Notes: generated by a model from the letters alone, not told the origin. 62,931 nt of DNA from Nostocaceae cyanobacterium (GCA_030065825.1 JASJCY010000026.1:1-62931), one strand, 5' to 3'; shown: positions 8,169-17,105, counted from the stretch's first letter. Program-made: numbers and translations.

Positions 8169-9020
8169 ATGTCAATAAAAGAACAAAAAATAACCGTAAA
8201 TTCCCTAGAATGGTTTTACCGAGAAGCCGAACCCGTTGGTCAAAGTGACCTATTACCAGTAGTTTTGCTCCACGGCATAGTTTCCCAAAGTTATAGCTGG
8301 CGTAATATATTACCAGGATTAGCACAACAAGGAACAAGAGCGATCGCCCCAGATTGGATTGGTTGCGGCTTTTCATCCAAACCAGATAAAAGAGATTTTG
8401 CTTACACTCCAGAAGCTTTTATCACCGCTTTAGAAGGATTTATTCAAGCCTTAGAATTAGATAATTTTTCCTTAGTTGTCCAAGGATTTTTAGGTTCTGT
8501 GGGATTACAATATGCTTTGCGTCACCCAGAACAAATTGCCAAAATATCTATTCTCAATACACCCATTTCCACCACTGCTAAATTACCTTGGAAAATTAAA
8601 CAAATGGGTATACCTTTTGTGGGAGATATGATGACCCAAGACCCTTTGTTAGTAGATAGAACCCTTGAAGGTGGTAGTCGTTATATTGTTAAAGACGAAG
8701 ATTTGGATATTTATCGCAAACCGTTTTTAAAAACCTCTGCATCGGGAAGAAGTCTTTTATATACTATTCGGAATTTGCAACTTGCAACCGCAATGGAAGA
8801 AATAGAATCTGGGTTTAAAAGTTGGGAAAAACCGATTTTAATTCAATGGGGAATGATTGACCCTTGGTTAAGTGTAGATATGGCAGAAAGTTTCGCTAAA
8901 TCTCTACCGAATGGAGAATTAATTAGACTTAATAATGTTGGTCATTATCCCCAAGAACATTATCATGAAACAATTTTACAAGACCTTTTGCCCTTTGTGC
9001 GACGTAGTGAGTCTGGTTAA
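8169..9020 (+). CDS. alpha/beta hydrolase fold protein lacking the usual nucleophile
   Basis: This 283-aa protein has the alpha/beta hydrolase fold and resembles haloalkane dehalogenases and epoxide hydrolases (VVLLHGIVSQSYSWRNILPGL, RAIAPDWIGCGFSSKP, ISILNTPI). The acid (GMIDPWL) and histidine (NVGHYPQEHYH) positions are present. At the nucleophile elbow, where the family has GxDxG or GxSxG, the sequence is VVQGFLGSVGLQYAL, so a Phe or Leu stands where Asp or Ser is expected. It may use another residue or be non-catalytic. It follows the flavoenzyme gene by 140 bp in the same direction; no functional link is evident. Confidence 0.8.
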   Translation: MSIKEQKITVNSLEWFYREAEPVGQSDLLPVVLLHGIVSQSYSWRNILPGLAQQGTRAIAPDWIGCGFSSKPDKRDFAYTPEAFITALEGFIQALELDNFSLVVQGFLGSVGLQYALRHPEQIAKISILNTPISTTAKLPWKIKQMGIPFVGDMMTQDPLLVDRTLEGGSRYIVKDEDLDIYRKPFLKTSASGRSLLYTIRNLQLATAMEEIESGFKSWEKPILIQWGMIDPWLSVDMAESFAKSLPNGELIRLNNVGHYPQEHYHETILQDLLPFVRRSESG

Positions 9021-9107
9021 AGATAGTTGAAGAGTGCGATCGCTGCTAATTTCAATTGTAAAATTAGAGTATGCTAATTTAGCCATACGTTAGAAGCGGT
9101 AGTACTA

Positions 9108-9259
9108 ATGGTTCAAGTCACCATTACCTTAGAAGAAAACATTCTCCAATTTATAGACAAGCAAGCACAAGGAAACCGCAGTGGTTATATTTGTTAGAAG
9201 AGGAATACTGGGAACAAATTCGTACAGCAGTAAATGTAGTTATGGGGTTTGAGATTTAA
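9108..9259 (+). pseudogene. frameshifted ribbon-helix-helix (ParD/CopG-like) antitoxin relic
   Basis: Translation from ATG 9108 gives MVQVTITLEENILQFIDKQA, then QGNRSGYIC and a stop at about 9195. This matches the N-terminal ribbon-helix-helix pattern of ParD-like antitoxins (VTITLxE...FID...A...NRSxYI). In another frame the text resumes at once as LLEEEYWEQIRTAVNVVMGF and ends at TAA 9257, so a small deletion appears to have broken one ORF of about 50 codons. No toxin gene is next to it. Function is presumed lost. Confidence 0.6.
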
Positions 9260-9305
9260 AGTCTTCACACTTCTTCACTAATCAATCCCCCTCCCAGCAA
9301 TACCT

Positions 9306-9339
9306 ACTCCTGTCCCGCTAGAAGATTACCGAATTGAGT
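9306..9339. repeat. 34-bp inverted repeat, right copy (partner 87-120)
   Basis: It is an exact reverse complement of 87-120 and is followed by the same short tandem repeat in reverse orientation (9353-9405). Confidence 0.85.
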
Positions 9340-9352
9340 CAGACGGATTCAT

Positions 9353-9405
9353 AGGGGGAAGAGGGGGAAGAGGGGGAAGAGGGGGAAGAGGGGGAAGAGG
9401 GGGAG
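9353..9405. repeat. short tandem repeat GGGGGAAGAG
   Basis: Five to six units of GGGGGAAGAG, mirror image of the tract at 1-80. Confidence 0.9.
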
Positions 9406-9516
9406 AAATTTTTATAGGTAATCTTAGAACGAGAAGGGAGTATGCCAGATTTTGTCCTAACCTGATAAAGAGAGTCCTCATACCTCCTGTACAAACTTGA
9501 AGAAAGGTTACGATTC

Positions 9517-10101
9517 ATGGCATATTCTTGGTTTAAAGCATTTCACATCATCGGTGTAGTGGTATGGTTTGCTGGGTTATTTTATCTAGTACGGCTGTTT
9601 ATTTATCACATTGAAGCCAACCAAGAACCGGAACCAGCAAAGACGATACTGAAAAATCAGTATCAAATTATGGAAAAGCGTCTCTACAATATTATTACCA
9701 CTCCCGGAATGGTGGTAACAGTGGCTTGTGCGGTTGGTTTATTGGTGACGGTTCCAGATTATTTAAAGCAGGGTTGGTTACACTTTAAACTAGGTTTTGT
9801 AGCGCTACTGCTAGCTTATCATTTCTACTGCGGTCGTCTGATGAAGCGGTTAGCAGAAGATAACTGTGCATGGACTAGTAAACAAATGCGCGCTATGAAT
9901 GAAGCACCAACTCTAATGTTAGTTGTAATTGTCATGTTAGCGGTATTTAAGAATAATTTACCGACTGATATAACTGCTTGGGTAATTTTTGGTTTAATTA
10001 TATTAATGGCGGTGACAATTCAGCTTTATGCTAGAAAACGTAGATTAGATAAAGAAAAGGAATTGGCACAAATGTCACAGGTTCCCCAGCAGCAGGCTTA
10101 A
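9517..10101 (+). CDS. hemJ: protoporphyrinogen IX oxidase HemJ
   Basis: This 194-aa integral membrane protein is the HemJ type of protoporphyrinogen oxidase used by most cyanobacteria for heme and chlorophyll synthesis. It begins MAYSWFKAFHIIGVVVWFAGLFYLVRLF with the conserved early histidine (H10), and has four to five membrane helices. The motifs MEKRLYNIITTPGMV, WLHFKLGFVALLLAYHFYCG and MNEAPTLMLVVIVMLA are typical. The length is normal; the final 25 residues are a charged cytosolic tail. No other heme gene adjoins it (hemC is 25 kb away). A broken antitoxin relic and tandem repeats lie upstream. Confidence 0.92.
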   Translation: MAYSWFKAFHIIGVVVWFAGLFYLVRLFIYHIEANQEPEPAKTILKNQYQIMEKRLYNIITTPGMVVTVACAVGLLVTVPDYLKQGWLHFKLGFVALLLAYHFYCGRLMKRLAEDNCAWTSKQMRAMNEAPTLMLVVIVMLAVFKNNLPTDITAWVIFGLIILMAVTIQLYARKRRLDKEKELAQMSQVPQQQA

Positions 10102-10130
10102 AAAATTTCCTGTTTTCGATTAGTTTAAAT

Positions 10131-10264
10131 GTAGGGTGTGTTGTCGTCTAGCGCAACGCACCGTCAATGATTTAAGCTAGGTTACTACGGGGTAATACAT
10201 CCTAAATATACTATTTTGGATTAGGATTTAAGGTGCGTTAGCCTACGGCATAACACACCCTACA
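10131..10264. repeat. palindromic repeat GTAGGGTGTGTT...AACACACCCTAC, copy 1
   Basis: Inverted arms TGTAGGGTGTGTT (10131) and AACACACCCTACAT (10252) enclose GCGCAACGCACCGTCAATGA and a middle segment. A diverged, shorter copy lies at 19098-19180 with CGCAACACACCATCAATGAT. It fills the hemJ/DUF6671 gap. Confidence 0.8.
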
Positions 10265-10308
10265 TAACTTATTTAACGCATCTTTACTGATAAAAATAAA
10301 GGGTAAAA

Positions 10309-11172
10309 ATGGCATCTACATCATTATTTAGTAACCAAGTCGCTGTCTTGGCAACAATGCATCAAAAAGAAAGGGTAATTGCCCCTATTTTTGAGAAAGA
10401 ATTAGGAATCAAAGTTACCGTTCCGGAAAATTTTAATACAGATTCTTTTGGTACATTTACAAGAGAAATTAAACGAGTTGGAAATCAAATTGAAGCTGGA
10501 AGATTAAAGGCAAAAAAGGCAATAGAAATTACAGGTGCAACTTTAGCTATTGCTAGTGAAGGTAGTTTTGCACCTCATCCCAATATTCCTTATCTTGCTA
10601 GTAATCGAGAAATTGTGATTTTTATAGATCAAGAAAATGATTTAGAGATTATCGGTGAAGAATTTTCCACAGAAACTAACCATAATCATATGCTTGTGCA
10701 GAATATAGAACAAGCATTGAAATTTGCCGAAAAAGTCGGCTTTCCCGAACATGGTTTAGTAGTAATGTTTGAGGAATTACCTCAAAATAGTAGCGAAATA
10801 ATTAAAGGAATTACTACAGAAAAACAATTGATAGATGCAATTAATTATGTTTTACAAAATTCTCCCCATGGTAAAGCCCATATAGAAACCGATATGCGGG
10901 CAATGTATAATCCCACCAGGATGCAAAATATTGCCAAAGCAACCCAAAATTTAGTCAGAAAAATTAACAGTCTTTGTCCAAATTGTTCTACACCTGGTTT
11001 TGATATTACTCGTATAATTAAAGGATTACCCTGTGGAATGTGTTCTTTACCCACTCCCCTCAGACGTAGTGTAATTTACGAATGTCAAAAATGCAGTCAT
11101 AGCCAGGAAAAATTATTCCCTGATGGGGTAAAGTATGCCGATCCAGCACGATGTTTGTATTGCAATCCTTGA
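10309..11172 (+). CDS. DUF6671-like protein with C-terminal zinc ribbon
   Basis: This 287-aa soluble protein has an N-terminal alpha/beta domain (about 1-200: VAVLATMHQKERVIAPIFEK, ATLAIASEGSFAPHP, NREIVIFIDQENDLEIIGEE). A cysteine-rich C-terminus follows with four CxxC pairs (SLCPNCST, LPCGMCSL, YECQKCSH, ARCLYCNP), likely one or two zinc ribbons. I connect it to the DUF6671 family from memory of the N-terminal pattern; no function is established. The segment DMRAMYNPTRMQNIAKAT resembles the acidic-arginine region next to a nucleotide-binding site in some enzymes, but this is not proof. It is a single gene. Confidence 0.7.
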   Translation: MASTSLFSNQVAVLATMHQKERVIAPIFEKELGIKVTVPENFNTDSFGTFTREIKRVGNQIEAGRLKAKKAIEITGATLAIASEGSFAPHPNIPYLASNREIVIFIDQENDLEIIGEEFSTETNHNHMLVQNIEQALKFAEKVGFPEHGLVVMFEELPQNSSEIIKGITTEKQLIDAINYVLQNSPHGKAHIETDMRAMYNPTRMQNIAKATQNLVRKINSLCPNCSTPGFDITRIIKGLPCGMCSLPTPLRRSVIYECQKCSHSQEKLFPDGVKYADPARCLYCNP

Positions 11173-11319
11173 ACCAAAAAGTTTATTGTATGTGACCGTC
11201 ATAAACTGCATAAACTAGAACATATTAAAATCTCTTTTTCCCAACCCCCTTCCCCAACACAAACACCCTTATTTTCAAGTCATGGTACGACAAACTTACA
11301 ATCGGTGCGATAATTCAAA

Positions 11320-11820
11320 TCATCTGTAGCGGTAGCGTCTGTTTATTCGACGACAACGCACTTTCCACCGTCTTCCTGTCCAGCGTCTCTGACAGCGCGA
11401 AATCCTACAAATTCTTCGTCCCCGTCGATTATAATAACAATTTCTTTCTGTCCATACTCGCAAACGTCTTCCTCCACGTCTTCTCCTACTTCTATCCCAA
11501 TCTCTTCCCCTACGTCTTTCCCAATCTCTTCCCCTACGTCTTTCCCAATCTCTTCCCCTACGTCTTTCCCAATCTCTTCCCCTACGTCTTTCCCAATCTC
11601 TTTCCCTTTCCTCCCATCTTTCTCTTTCCCTTTCTCCACGTTTTTTGGAGATTAAAGTCTTTCCAGTTCTATCTTCAATTTTGTTTGTCTGTACTTCAAT
11701 ACTATTGTTATTAGTATTGTCAAAAGTTTGTTCATTAGCTTTGAAAGCTGATGCTGGTAAAGCTGCACTTGCAAAGGTGAACATTGCACCAGCGAGGATT
11801 ACAGTTATTTTTCTTGTCAT
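11320..11820 (-). CDS. secreted arginine-rich repeat protein
   Basis: This 166-aa protein has a clear Sec signal peptide (MTRKITVILAGAMFTFASAA, cleavage near ASA-F). The mature part has a short polar stretch, then a charged repeat region in which RDWERRRG is repeated about five times, then an Arg-rich tail with cysteines (ERNCYYNRRGRRICRISRCQ, KVRC). It is extremely basic (poly-Arg with Trp and Tyr), suggesting binding to nucleic acid or acidic polysaccharide outside the membrane. The repeat is a 24-bp DNA tandem, so length may vary between strains. No family is recognised; the coding call rests on the signal peptide and intact frame. Confidence 0.65.
   Translation of the reverse strand: MTRKITVILAGAMFTFASAALPASAFKANEQTFDNTNNNSIEVQTNKIEDRTGKTLISKKRGERERERWEERERDWERRRGRDWERRRGRDWERRRGRDWERRRGRDWDRSRRRRGGRRLRVWTERNCYYNRRGRRICRISRCQRRWTGRRWKVRCRRINRRYRYR
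11491..11607. repeat. 24-bp coding tandem repeat inside the Arg-rich gene
   Basis: The unit CCAATCTCTTCCCCTACGTC plus TTTC occurs about five times almost identically. On the minus strand it encodes RDWERRRG. The near-identity at DNA level points to recent expansion. Confidence 0.85.
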
Positions 11821-12211
11821 TATTTCTTCTCAACCTCATTATCAGTCGGACATGATGCACAAGAACATTTCTCAACTGTGTTAAACCTTGTCCTTTTACC
11901 CTGATTTTAGAGTTGGCTATGCTTGATTTTACCCTGTTATCTTACCAACTTTTAGACACATCAAACCTGAGATAAAAAAATTATGGAAAGTTAGCTGAAA
12001 ACGAGTAAAAATGCTTAGATATTTGCCCAAAAGACAACTCAAACTAAAATTAAAAGTAACAAGAAACCTTTTCGATAGTCAATTATTACATCAAATTTTT
12101 TACAGTAAATTCACACTATTTTAAGTATGACTGACAGTGTTTTTTCTTACTACCAAAATAGCACTAATAGGAGTATAAGCGCGATCGCCTTAATCAATGC
12201 AATCCGCTATC

Positions 12212-12285
12212 AAGTAAGGACACGGCACCTACAATCTTACCGTGTATAGAGTAGTATTACAGACGCCTTGCCTTTACTTAAGTTC
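12212..12285. repeat. GCACGGC palindromic repeat (diverged copy)
   Basis: AAGGACACGGCACC...TATAGAGTA...GCCTTGCCTTTACTT resembles elements at 22688-22757, 24398-24470 and 38640-38720, which share GGGGCACGGC, CTATATAGAGTAA-like centres and GCCGTGCCCTTAC. The 11885-12349 gap has no gene. Confidence 0.5.
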
Positions 12286-12349
12286 CCCGATTGTAAAAGA
12301 TACTTAGGGACGGGTCTTAAAATGTCACAAATAAACCCCATATAAGTAG

Positions 12350-12506
12350 GGGAGTATCCCAATTTTTGAAAAACACCCAAACCCTAGAAGGATAGGTTCT
12401 ATACAAGCCAAGTCTGCCTACGTAGACCATATCTAGCCTGCGTAGGTAGGCTTAGTCTATGTAGCGATACCCTTCTAGGGTATTGCATAAAAATTGGGAT
12501 ACTCCC
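12350..12506. mobile_element. MITE-like element with GGGAGTATCCCAATTTT inverted ends, copy 1
   Basis: The left end GGGAGTATCCCAATTTT and the right end AAAATTGGGATACTCCC are exact inverted repeats of 17 bp. Next inwards are CACCCAAACCCTAGAAGG and CCCTTCTAGGGTATTGCA. It carries no ORF. A second copy is at 16678-16913 with a different centre. Confidence 0.8.
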
Positions 12507-12527
12507 TATAGCTAGTAAATTGGGTAA

Positions 12528-13481
12528 TTACCAAAACATGTGATTAAGGAAATCACGTAAAGGCTTTGGCTCTTCTGGTTCGTGATATTCTTCTAGAAAT
12601 AGATCCATCATTGCTGTTTGCAATGTATCTGCGACTGCTTGGGCTTCTTTTCCTTTTGGTCGTTGAGATTGGGGAAAAATCAAGGGTTTACCAAACCGAA
12701 TTGTTAATTTTTTCCGAAAATATAGGTCTTGAGTACCAATAAGTGCTACAGGTAAAATGGGAACTCCGGAACGTAATGCGTAAATGGCTGCACCCCGTTT
12801 CAGGGGTAATAATTGTCCTTCGGTGTCTCCAAGTCTTCCCTCAGGAAACAGTAGAACTCCTTCCCCGTTAGCAAAAATACCTTGAACAATGCGGTCTATG
12901 CGGCGTAAAGTTTCTATAGAGTTGCTTTTGGGAACATATTTATCAATTGCAGCTGCCAACTCCCCTAAGTCTTCACGTCCAGCTTTTGCAGCTTCCATGA
13001 CTGCAATTTCTTCTTTCCAGATCCGTTCTAGGGGTATGACTCCCTTAGCAAAGCGCAAAAATAACCTTTTCCAGCAATGATTGTACAGAGTACGGGCATC
13101 ACCTAAAATGTAGTAGTAGGGATGGGGAGGTAATTCCCCTAGCAACAGAAACGGATCGATGTGGTTGAGATGGTTAGATACAACTAATGCAGGAGTGGTG
13201 GGAATCCGTTCTGAAAATTCGACTTTTACCTGAAACAGAGTCCGAATTAGCAGCCTTAACACGGTTTGTCGCACTTCACCGCTAATTTTGCGTTCACTAC
13301 CACCTGATGCTAACGCTTCCACCGATAACATTGCTGCTGCAATCATATCATTGGTACGGTGATCGCGTGCGTAATTTACACCCTCTTGTGCCCTCTGGAT
13401 GGTTTCTTCTGTAATTTGGCTGGAATTTGGCTTTTCTTGTGATGTAGACTTCATATAATCTGAGTTTGAAACCAATCCCAT
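12528..13481 (-). CDS. 1-acyl-sn-glycerol-3-phosphate acyltransferase (PlsC-like)
   Basis: This 317-aa protein belongs to the lysophospholipid acyltransferase family, which transfers an acyl chain to lysophosphatidate in membrane lipid synthesis. The HX4D motif is present as SNHLNHIDPF, and the glycerolipid-binding FPEGR motif as LLFPEGRLGDTEGQ; VPILPVALIGTQ is the usual third block. An N-terminal extension of about 90 residues is polar and of unknown use. A later in-frame ATG at 13454 is an alternative start. A MITE-like element lies directly downstream. Family is certain; acyl acceptor inferred. Confidence 0.85.
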   Translation of the reverse strand: MGLVSNSDYMKSTSQEKPNSSQITEETIQRAQEGVNYARDHRTNDMIAAAMLSVEALASGGSERKISGEVRQTVLRLLIRTLFQVKVEFSERIPTTPALVVSNHLNHIDPFLLLGELPPHPYYYILGDARTLYNHCWKRLFLRFAKGVIPLERIWKEEIAVMEAAKAGREDLGELAAAIDKYVPKSNSIETLRRIDRIVQGIFANGEGVLLFPEGRLGDTEGQLLPLKRGAAIYALRSGVPILPVALIGTQDLYFRKKLTIRFGKPLIFPQSQRPKGKEAQAVADTLQTAMMDLFLEEYHEPEEPKPLRDFLNHMFW

Positions 13482-13681
13482 TTGTGAGGGTTGGTAAAGG
13501 GTAAATGGTAAAGTAAAGATAAAGCGCTAAATAAAAACTCTCCTGTTCTTGAGAAACAAGAGAGTAGTGCTATGGTGTGAGGAACAAACGGAAATGTTTG
13601 CTACAGGTAATTATACCAGATTTCCAGTCAAGAAATTGTGACTATTTGTTGAGAATTCTATCCTTTTCCATACTAAAAAAT

Positions 13682-13797
13682 AAGGCGTTGCTGATTTGAA
13701 GTATGAATCTGGGTGTAGAGACGTAAAATTTTACGTCTCTACAAGGCTTTTGGAATGATGTAAAATTATTTTCACGCCATGGATTCAGCAATGCCAA
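13682..13797. repeat. GGCGTTGCT frame palindrome with GACGTAAAATTTTACGTC core
   Basis: Outer arms AAGGCGTTGCTGATTTGAAG and GATTCAGCAATGCC enclose a perfect palindrome GACGTAAAATTTTACGTC. The same frame with other cores is at 5742-5879 and 57082-57272. Confidence 0.8.
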
Positions 13798-13814
13798 AAA
13801 TAAATCATCCCCAA

Positions 13815-13846
13815 TTGTAGGGGCGCGGAAACCGCGCCCCTACGAA
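13815..13846. repeat. short GC palindrome (TAGGGGCGCGGAAACCGCGCCCCTA)
   Basis: GTAGGGGCGCGG and CCGCGCCCCTAC are perfect arms around AAA. It belongs to the GTAGGGGCGCAA...GCGCCC class seen at 17870, 21730, 41715 and 49255. Confidence 0.85.
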
Positions 13847-13907
13847 TGATATAATTAACAAACCGGGAATTTAAGATTAGGATATTTTTTGATTTGCAAG
13901 TTCCTTA

Positions 13908-14038
13908 GAGGCTGTTTATAAAGAAACCGGGTTTGGAATAGGTGGAGAACCGAGAATTTGAGTATGTATGCCAAAAGAAACCCGGTTTCTAGACCCTCAC
14001 GGGAGTTTTATATTTATTTTATAAACATCCTCTTAGAG
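13908..14038. repeat. long AAACCGGGTTT palindromic element, copy 2 of 3
   Basis: It is very similar to 7991-8118, including GGTGGAGAACCGAGAATTTG. Its right end CATCCTCTTAGA overlaps the stop codon of the ABC ATPase gene (minus strand, stop at 14033-14035). Confidence 0.85.
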
Positions 14039-14767
14039 CATTTTTTCTAGAAACTGTTTAGCGCGATCGCTTTGGGGATTGCTGAAAAACTCTTCTGGTG
14101 TGGTATCTTCTGCTAACCTTCCTCCATCAAGGAACATAATCCGATTAGCGACTTCCCGCGCAAATCCCATTTCATGGGTGACTATCGCCATGGTTATTCC
14201 CGTATCTGCCAAAGATTTCATTACTTGTAGCACTTCTTTGACCATTTCTGGATCTAAGGCAGAAGTCGGTTCATCAAATAATATCATTTCTGGTGCCATA
14301 GCTAATGCCCGGGCAATTGCTACACGCTGTTTTTGTCCCCCTGAAAGTTTGGAGGGGTAAGTATCGGCTTTTTCTGCTAAACCAACCTTACCCAGCAATT
14401 CTAAACCATTCTCCTTTGCTGATTCTTTGTCTACCCCTTTCACCTTGATTGGTGCATAGGTAACATTTTGCAACGCCGTCATGTGGGGAAACAAATTAAA
14501 ATGCTGAAATACCATCACCAAACTTTGGCGTACCTTGGCAATATTTGCTTTAGGATTGGTGATTTCATAATCGTAAAAGTAAACTTTACCTCTGGTGGGT
14601 TGTTCCAGTAAATTCATACAGCGCAGAAAAGTCGATTTACCGGAACCACTAGGACCAAGTATAGCTACTACTTCCCCCTGGTGAATTTCGGTGGAAATAT
14701 CTTTAAGGACTTCCAGATTCCCAAAGGATTTACATAGAAACTCTGTACTAATTACTACTTTATTCAC
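14033..14767 (-). CDS. polar amino acid ABC transporter ATP-binding protein (GlnQ/BgtA-like)
   Basis: This 244-aa protein is the ATPase of an amino-acid importer. Walker A is GPSGSGKST, the signature [15 protein letters not shown], Walker [15 protein letters not shown], and the switch histidine lies in VTHEMGFA. The length and motifs match the GlnQ/HisP group. Its start overlaps the 3' end of the fused binding-protein/permease gene by 8 bp, so the two are co-translated and form one transporter. In Synechocystis and Anabaena a similar pair (BgtA and BgtB) imports basic amino acids and glutamine; orthology here is inferred. Its stop lies in a palindromic repeat. Confidence 0.9.
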   Translation of the reverse strand: MNKVVISTEFLCKSFGNLEVLKDISTEIHQGEVVAILGPSGSGKSTFLRCMNLLEQPTRGKVYFYDYEITNPKANIAKVRQSLVMVFQHFNLFPHMTALQNVTYAPIKVKGVDKESAKENGLELLGKVGLAEKADTYPSKLSGGQKQRVAIARALAMAPEMILFDEPTSALDPEMVKEVLQVMKSLADTGITMAIVTHEMGFAREVANRIMFLDGGRLAEDTTPEEFFSNPQSDRAKQFLEKML

Positions 14768-16271
14768 TGCGCCGCAAACTCCTTTCTAGATTAGATGCAC
14801 CAAAGGTTAAACCCATTACCATCACGTAATAAACCAAACCCGCAAATAATAACGGTTCAAAGTAAATATACTTGTTAGAACCGACAATTTGGGCACGACG
14901 TAAGGTTTCCACTACACCAATTGTCGCCACCAGAGAGGAATCTTTCAAAAGTCCGATAGTTTCATTTACCAATGCTGGCAAAATATTCTTTAATGCTTGG
15001 GGTAGAATGATATCCCACATCATCAACTGGTAAGGTACACCCATAGATAAAGCAGCTTCCCTTTGTCCCTTATCTACCCCTTGAATCCCACCCCGGATAG
15101 TTTCTGACATATAAGCACCAGAATTGAGAGTAAAAGCCAATACACCCGCTTGCAGGGCAGAAATATCGTATCCTGTTAATTGGGGGGTAGCGTAATAAAC
15201 CAAAGATAATTGCAACAGTAAAGGTGTACCCCGGAATATAGAAGTATAACCATTAGCAAACCAACCCAAAGGTGTGATTCCAGAAATTTTGCATAGGGAT
15301 AATACCGTCCCCCACAGTAAACCAAAAAATACTGATAGTATAGTGAACAATAAAGTTAAGGGTATTCCCTGAAGAATAAAGGGGATTTCTGGAACAATGC
15401 GACGTAAATCTATATTCAGTCCGGTTTTTGTCGGTGATGTTTTACTCGCTGAAGATTTGCTAGCTGCGGCTATACTTTCAGGGGTAAACCATTTATTGAC
15501 TAACTTTTCTAATTCCCCATTGTCTTTCATTGATTGCAGCACTTGATTAAACGGTTCCACCAAAGCAGAACCCTTAGGAAAAGCGATCGCCGAACCACCC
15601 CCTGGTTCATCGCTGTCAAGAAAATGAAATTCCAATTCTGGATTAGCTTGCACAAATCCCAAAGCTACCGTATCTCCCAGGATTATGGCATCAATACGGC
15701 GAGATTTAATTTCCTGAACCATTTCCGGTGCTTTATTGAGTTGCTTCAGTTCTATTCCCGGAATTTTAGTGGCAATCTTTTTTACATATTGTTCTTGGGT
15801 GGTTCCCAATTGTACTCCCACCCGTTTTCCAGCCAAATCTACTGGGGTTTTGATATTGCTACCTTTAGCGGTAACAATAGTATCCCTACCTTGATAATAG
15901 CTAATAGAAAAATCCACATTTCGACGACGTTCAGGAGTAGGATTCATACTCGCCATAGCGAAATCAGCCCGATTCGCTTGTAATGCGGGAATTAAGCCAC
16001 TGAAATCAGATTCCTGTACCTGGAGTTGAAACCCCAATTCCTTGGCGATGTAATTCGCAATATCCATGTCAAATCCCACGATTTTGCTTTCACCCTCCCT
16101 CGTGTCGTAAAACTCAAAGGGTGGATAATCGGGGGAAGTAATCATTGTCAACTTTTCTTTACCAATAGATGACGATGTTGCCAGTAGCGGATTAGTATGT
16201 CCTATAAGGCTACCAATGGTAATTAATATCGCCATCAAAATTGTCAATAACCATGTCCTGCGTTTCTTCAT
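14760..16271 (-). CDS. amino acid ABC transporter, fused substrate-binding and permease protein
   Basis: This 503-aa fusion starts with a signal/anchor segment ([20 protein letters not shown]). A periplasmic type-3 amino-acid-binding domain follows (about 40-270: [16 protein letters not shown]..., [28 protein letters not shown]). After a Ser/Thr/Lys-rich linker comes a permease domain (about 290-503) with five membrane helices and the EAA loop ([23 protein letters not shown]). Each transporter subunit thus carries its own receptor, as in cyanobacterial BgtB. It is transcribed with the downstream ATPase. The substrate is probably glutamine or basic amino acids, by family only. Confidence 0.9.
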   Translation of the reverse strand: MKKRRTWLLTILMAILITIGSLIGHTNPLLATSSSIGKEKLTMITSPDYPPFEFYDTREGESKIVGFDMDIANYIAKELGFQLQVQESDFSGLIPALQANRADFAMASMNPTPERRRNVDFSISYYQGRDTIVTAKGSNIKTPVDLAGKRVGVQLGTTQEQYVKKIATKIPGIELKQLNKAPEMVQEIKSRRIDAIILGDTVALGFVQANPELEFHFLDSDEPGGGSAIAFPKGSALVEPFNQVLQSMKDNGELEKLVNKWFTPESIAAASKSSASKTSPTKTGLNIDLRRIVPEIPFILQGIPLTLLFTILSVFFGLLWGTVLSLCKISGITPLGWFANGYTSIFRGTPLLLQLSLVYYATPQLTGYDISALQAGVLAFTLNSGAYMSETIRGGIQGVDKGQREAALSMGVPYQLMMWDIILPQALKNILPALVNETIGLLKDSSLVATIGVVETLRRAQIVGSNKYIYFEPLLFAGLVYYVMVMGLTFGASNLERSLRRSE

Positions 16272-16677
16272 AGACTTACTTACCTAGTAGATGCACTGAT
16301 ATATTTTCAGCAATTAAGGGAACTATATAAATGTAACCGTTGAATCCACAAATGAGTAGTAAAAAGGGAGTATAGCCCAAATTTATAACTCCTCTAACTT
16401 TTTATTCCACTGAACATCATATTTTTGATTAGCCATGTTCATCTACCACCCAAAGCAAATAATCTCCATACAAAAGCAATTCTGGGAATTACAATACCTA
16501 GATTCAAAGGCAAGTATTTTTATGCCTAGTTTCCCTGCAAAACTATAAGTCATAATAGCAACTTATATTTTGCAGCAATTTCAGAAACGGGGTTTATTAC
16601 CAAGATTTATCTGTATCAACCCTCATTTTTAGTTTATAAACCCCCAGAAACCGGGTTTATTACAAGAATCTGTATCC

Positions 16678-16913
16678 GGAGTATCCCAATTTTTGAAAAA
16701 CACCCAAACCATAGAAGGGTAGGGCTATAAAAACGTTAGACGCGGTAGACAGGTCATGGCTTCTCGTATGCGTAAGCATTGCCGTAGGCTAGAAGTGCGG
16801 CTTCTCGCAGAGTAGCCTGCCTTGGCAGGCTAACAATTTCTAGCCTGCAAAGGCAGGCTTAGTCCGTATAGCGATACCCTTCTAGGGTATTGCAAAAAAT
16901 TTGGGATGCTCCC
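16678..16913. mobile_element. MITE-like element with GGAGTATCCCAATTTT ends, copy 2
   Basis: The ends match those of 12350-12506 (left GGAGTATCCCAATTTTTG, right TTGGGATGCTCC), as do the subterminal blocks CACCCAAACC and CCCTTCTAGGGTATTGCA. The centre is longer and contains another repeat (TGGCTTCTCG...AGGCTAGAAGTGCGGCTTC). It is flanked by CTGTATC at 16670-16676 and 16915-16921, and a 34-bp flank (CTGTATCAACCCTCATTTTT...) occurs both at about 16609 and 16915, suggesting insertion plus local duplication. Confidence 0.8.
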
Positions 16914-16964
16914 TCTGTATCAACCCTCATTTTTAGTTTATAAACCCGGTTTATCATCAAAAAA

Positions 16965-17105
16965 TCGTTGCAAAATTCAATAGACATCTGGTAAAAAAGA
17001 ATGTTTCAGACGTAAAATTTTACCCCTGAAACAAGGGTTTCCGGTAACGCATAATTAATTCCCAACAGATATCTAATATCTAATAGAATTCAATAGATAT
17101 AATTA
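16965..17105. repeat. palindromic element with GGTAACGCATAATTAATT end
   Basis: It contains AGAATGTTTCAGACGTAAAA, TGAAACAAGGGTTTCCGGTA and ACGCATAATTAATTCCCAAC. The same order of blocks occurs at 3060-3180 and 62470-62580, with different palindromic centres. No gene is present in 16272-17248 apart from these repeats. Confidence 0.65.

Noticed and set aside
11343-11639. Second minus-strand frame with EEIGKDVG repeats
   Set aside because: It is the alternate reading of the 24-bp repeat; the other frame has a signal peptide and a full start.
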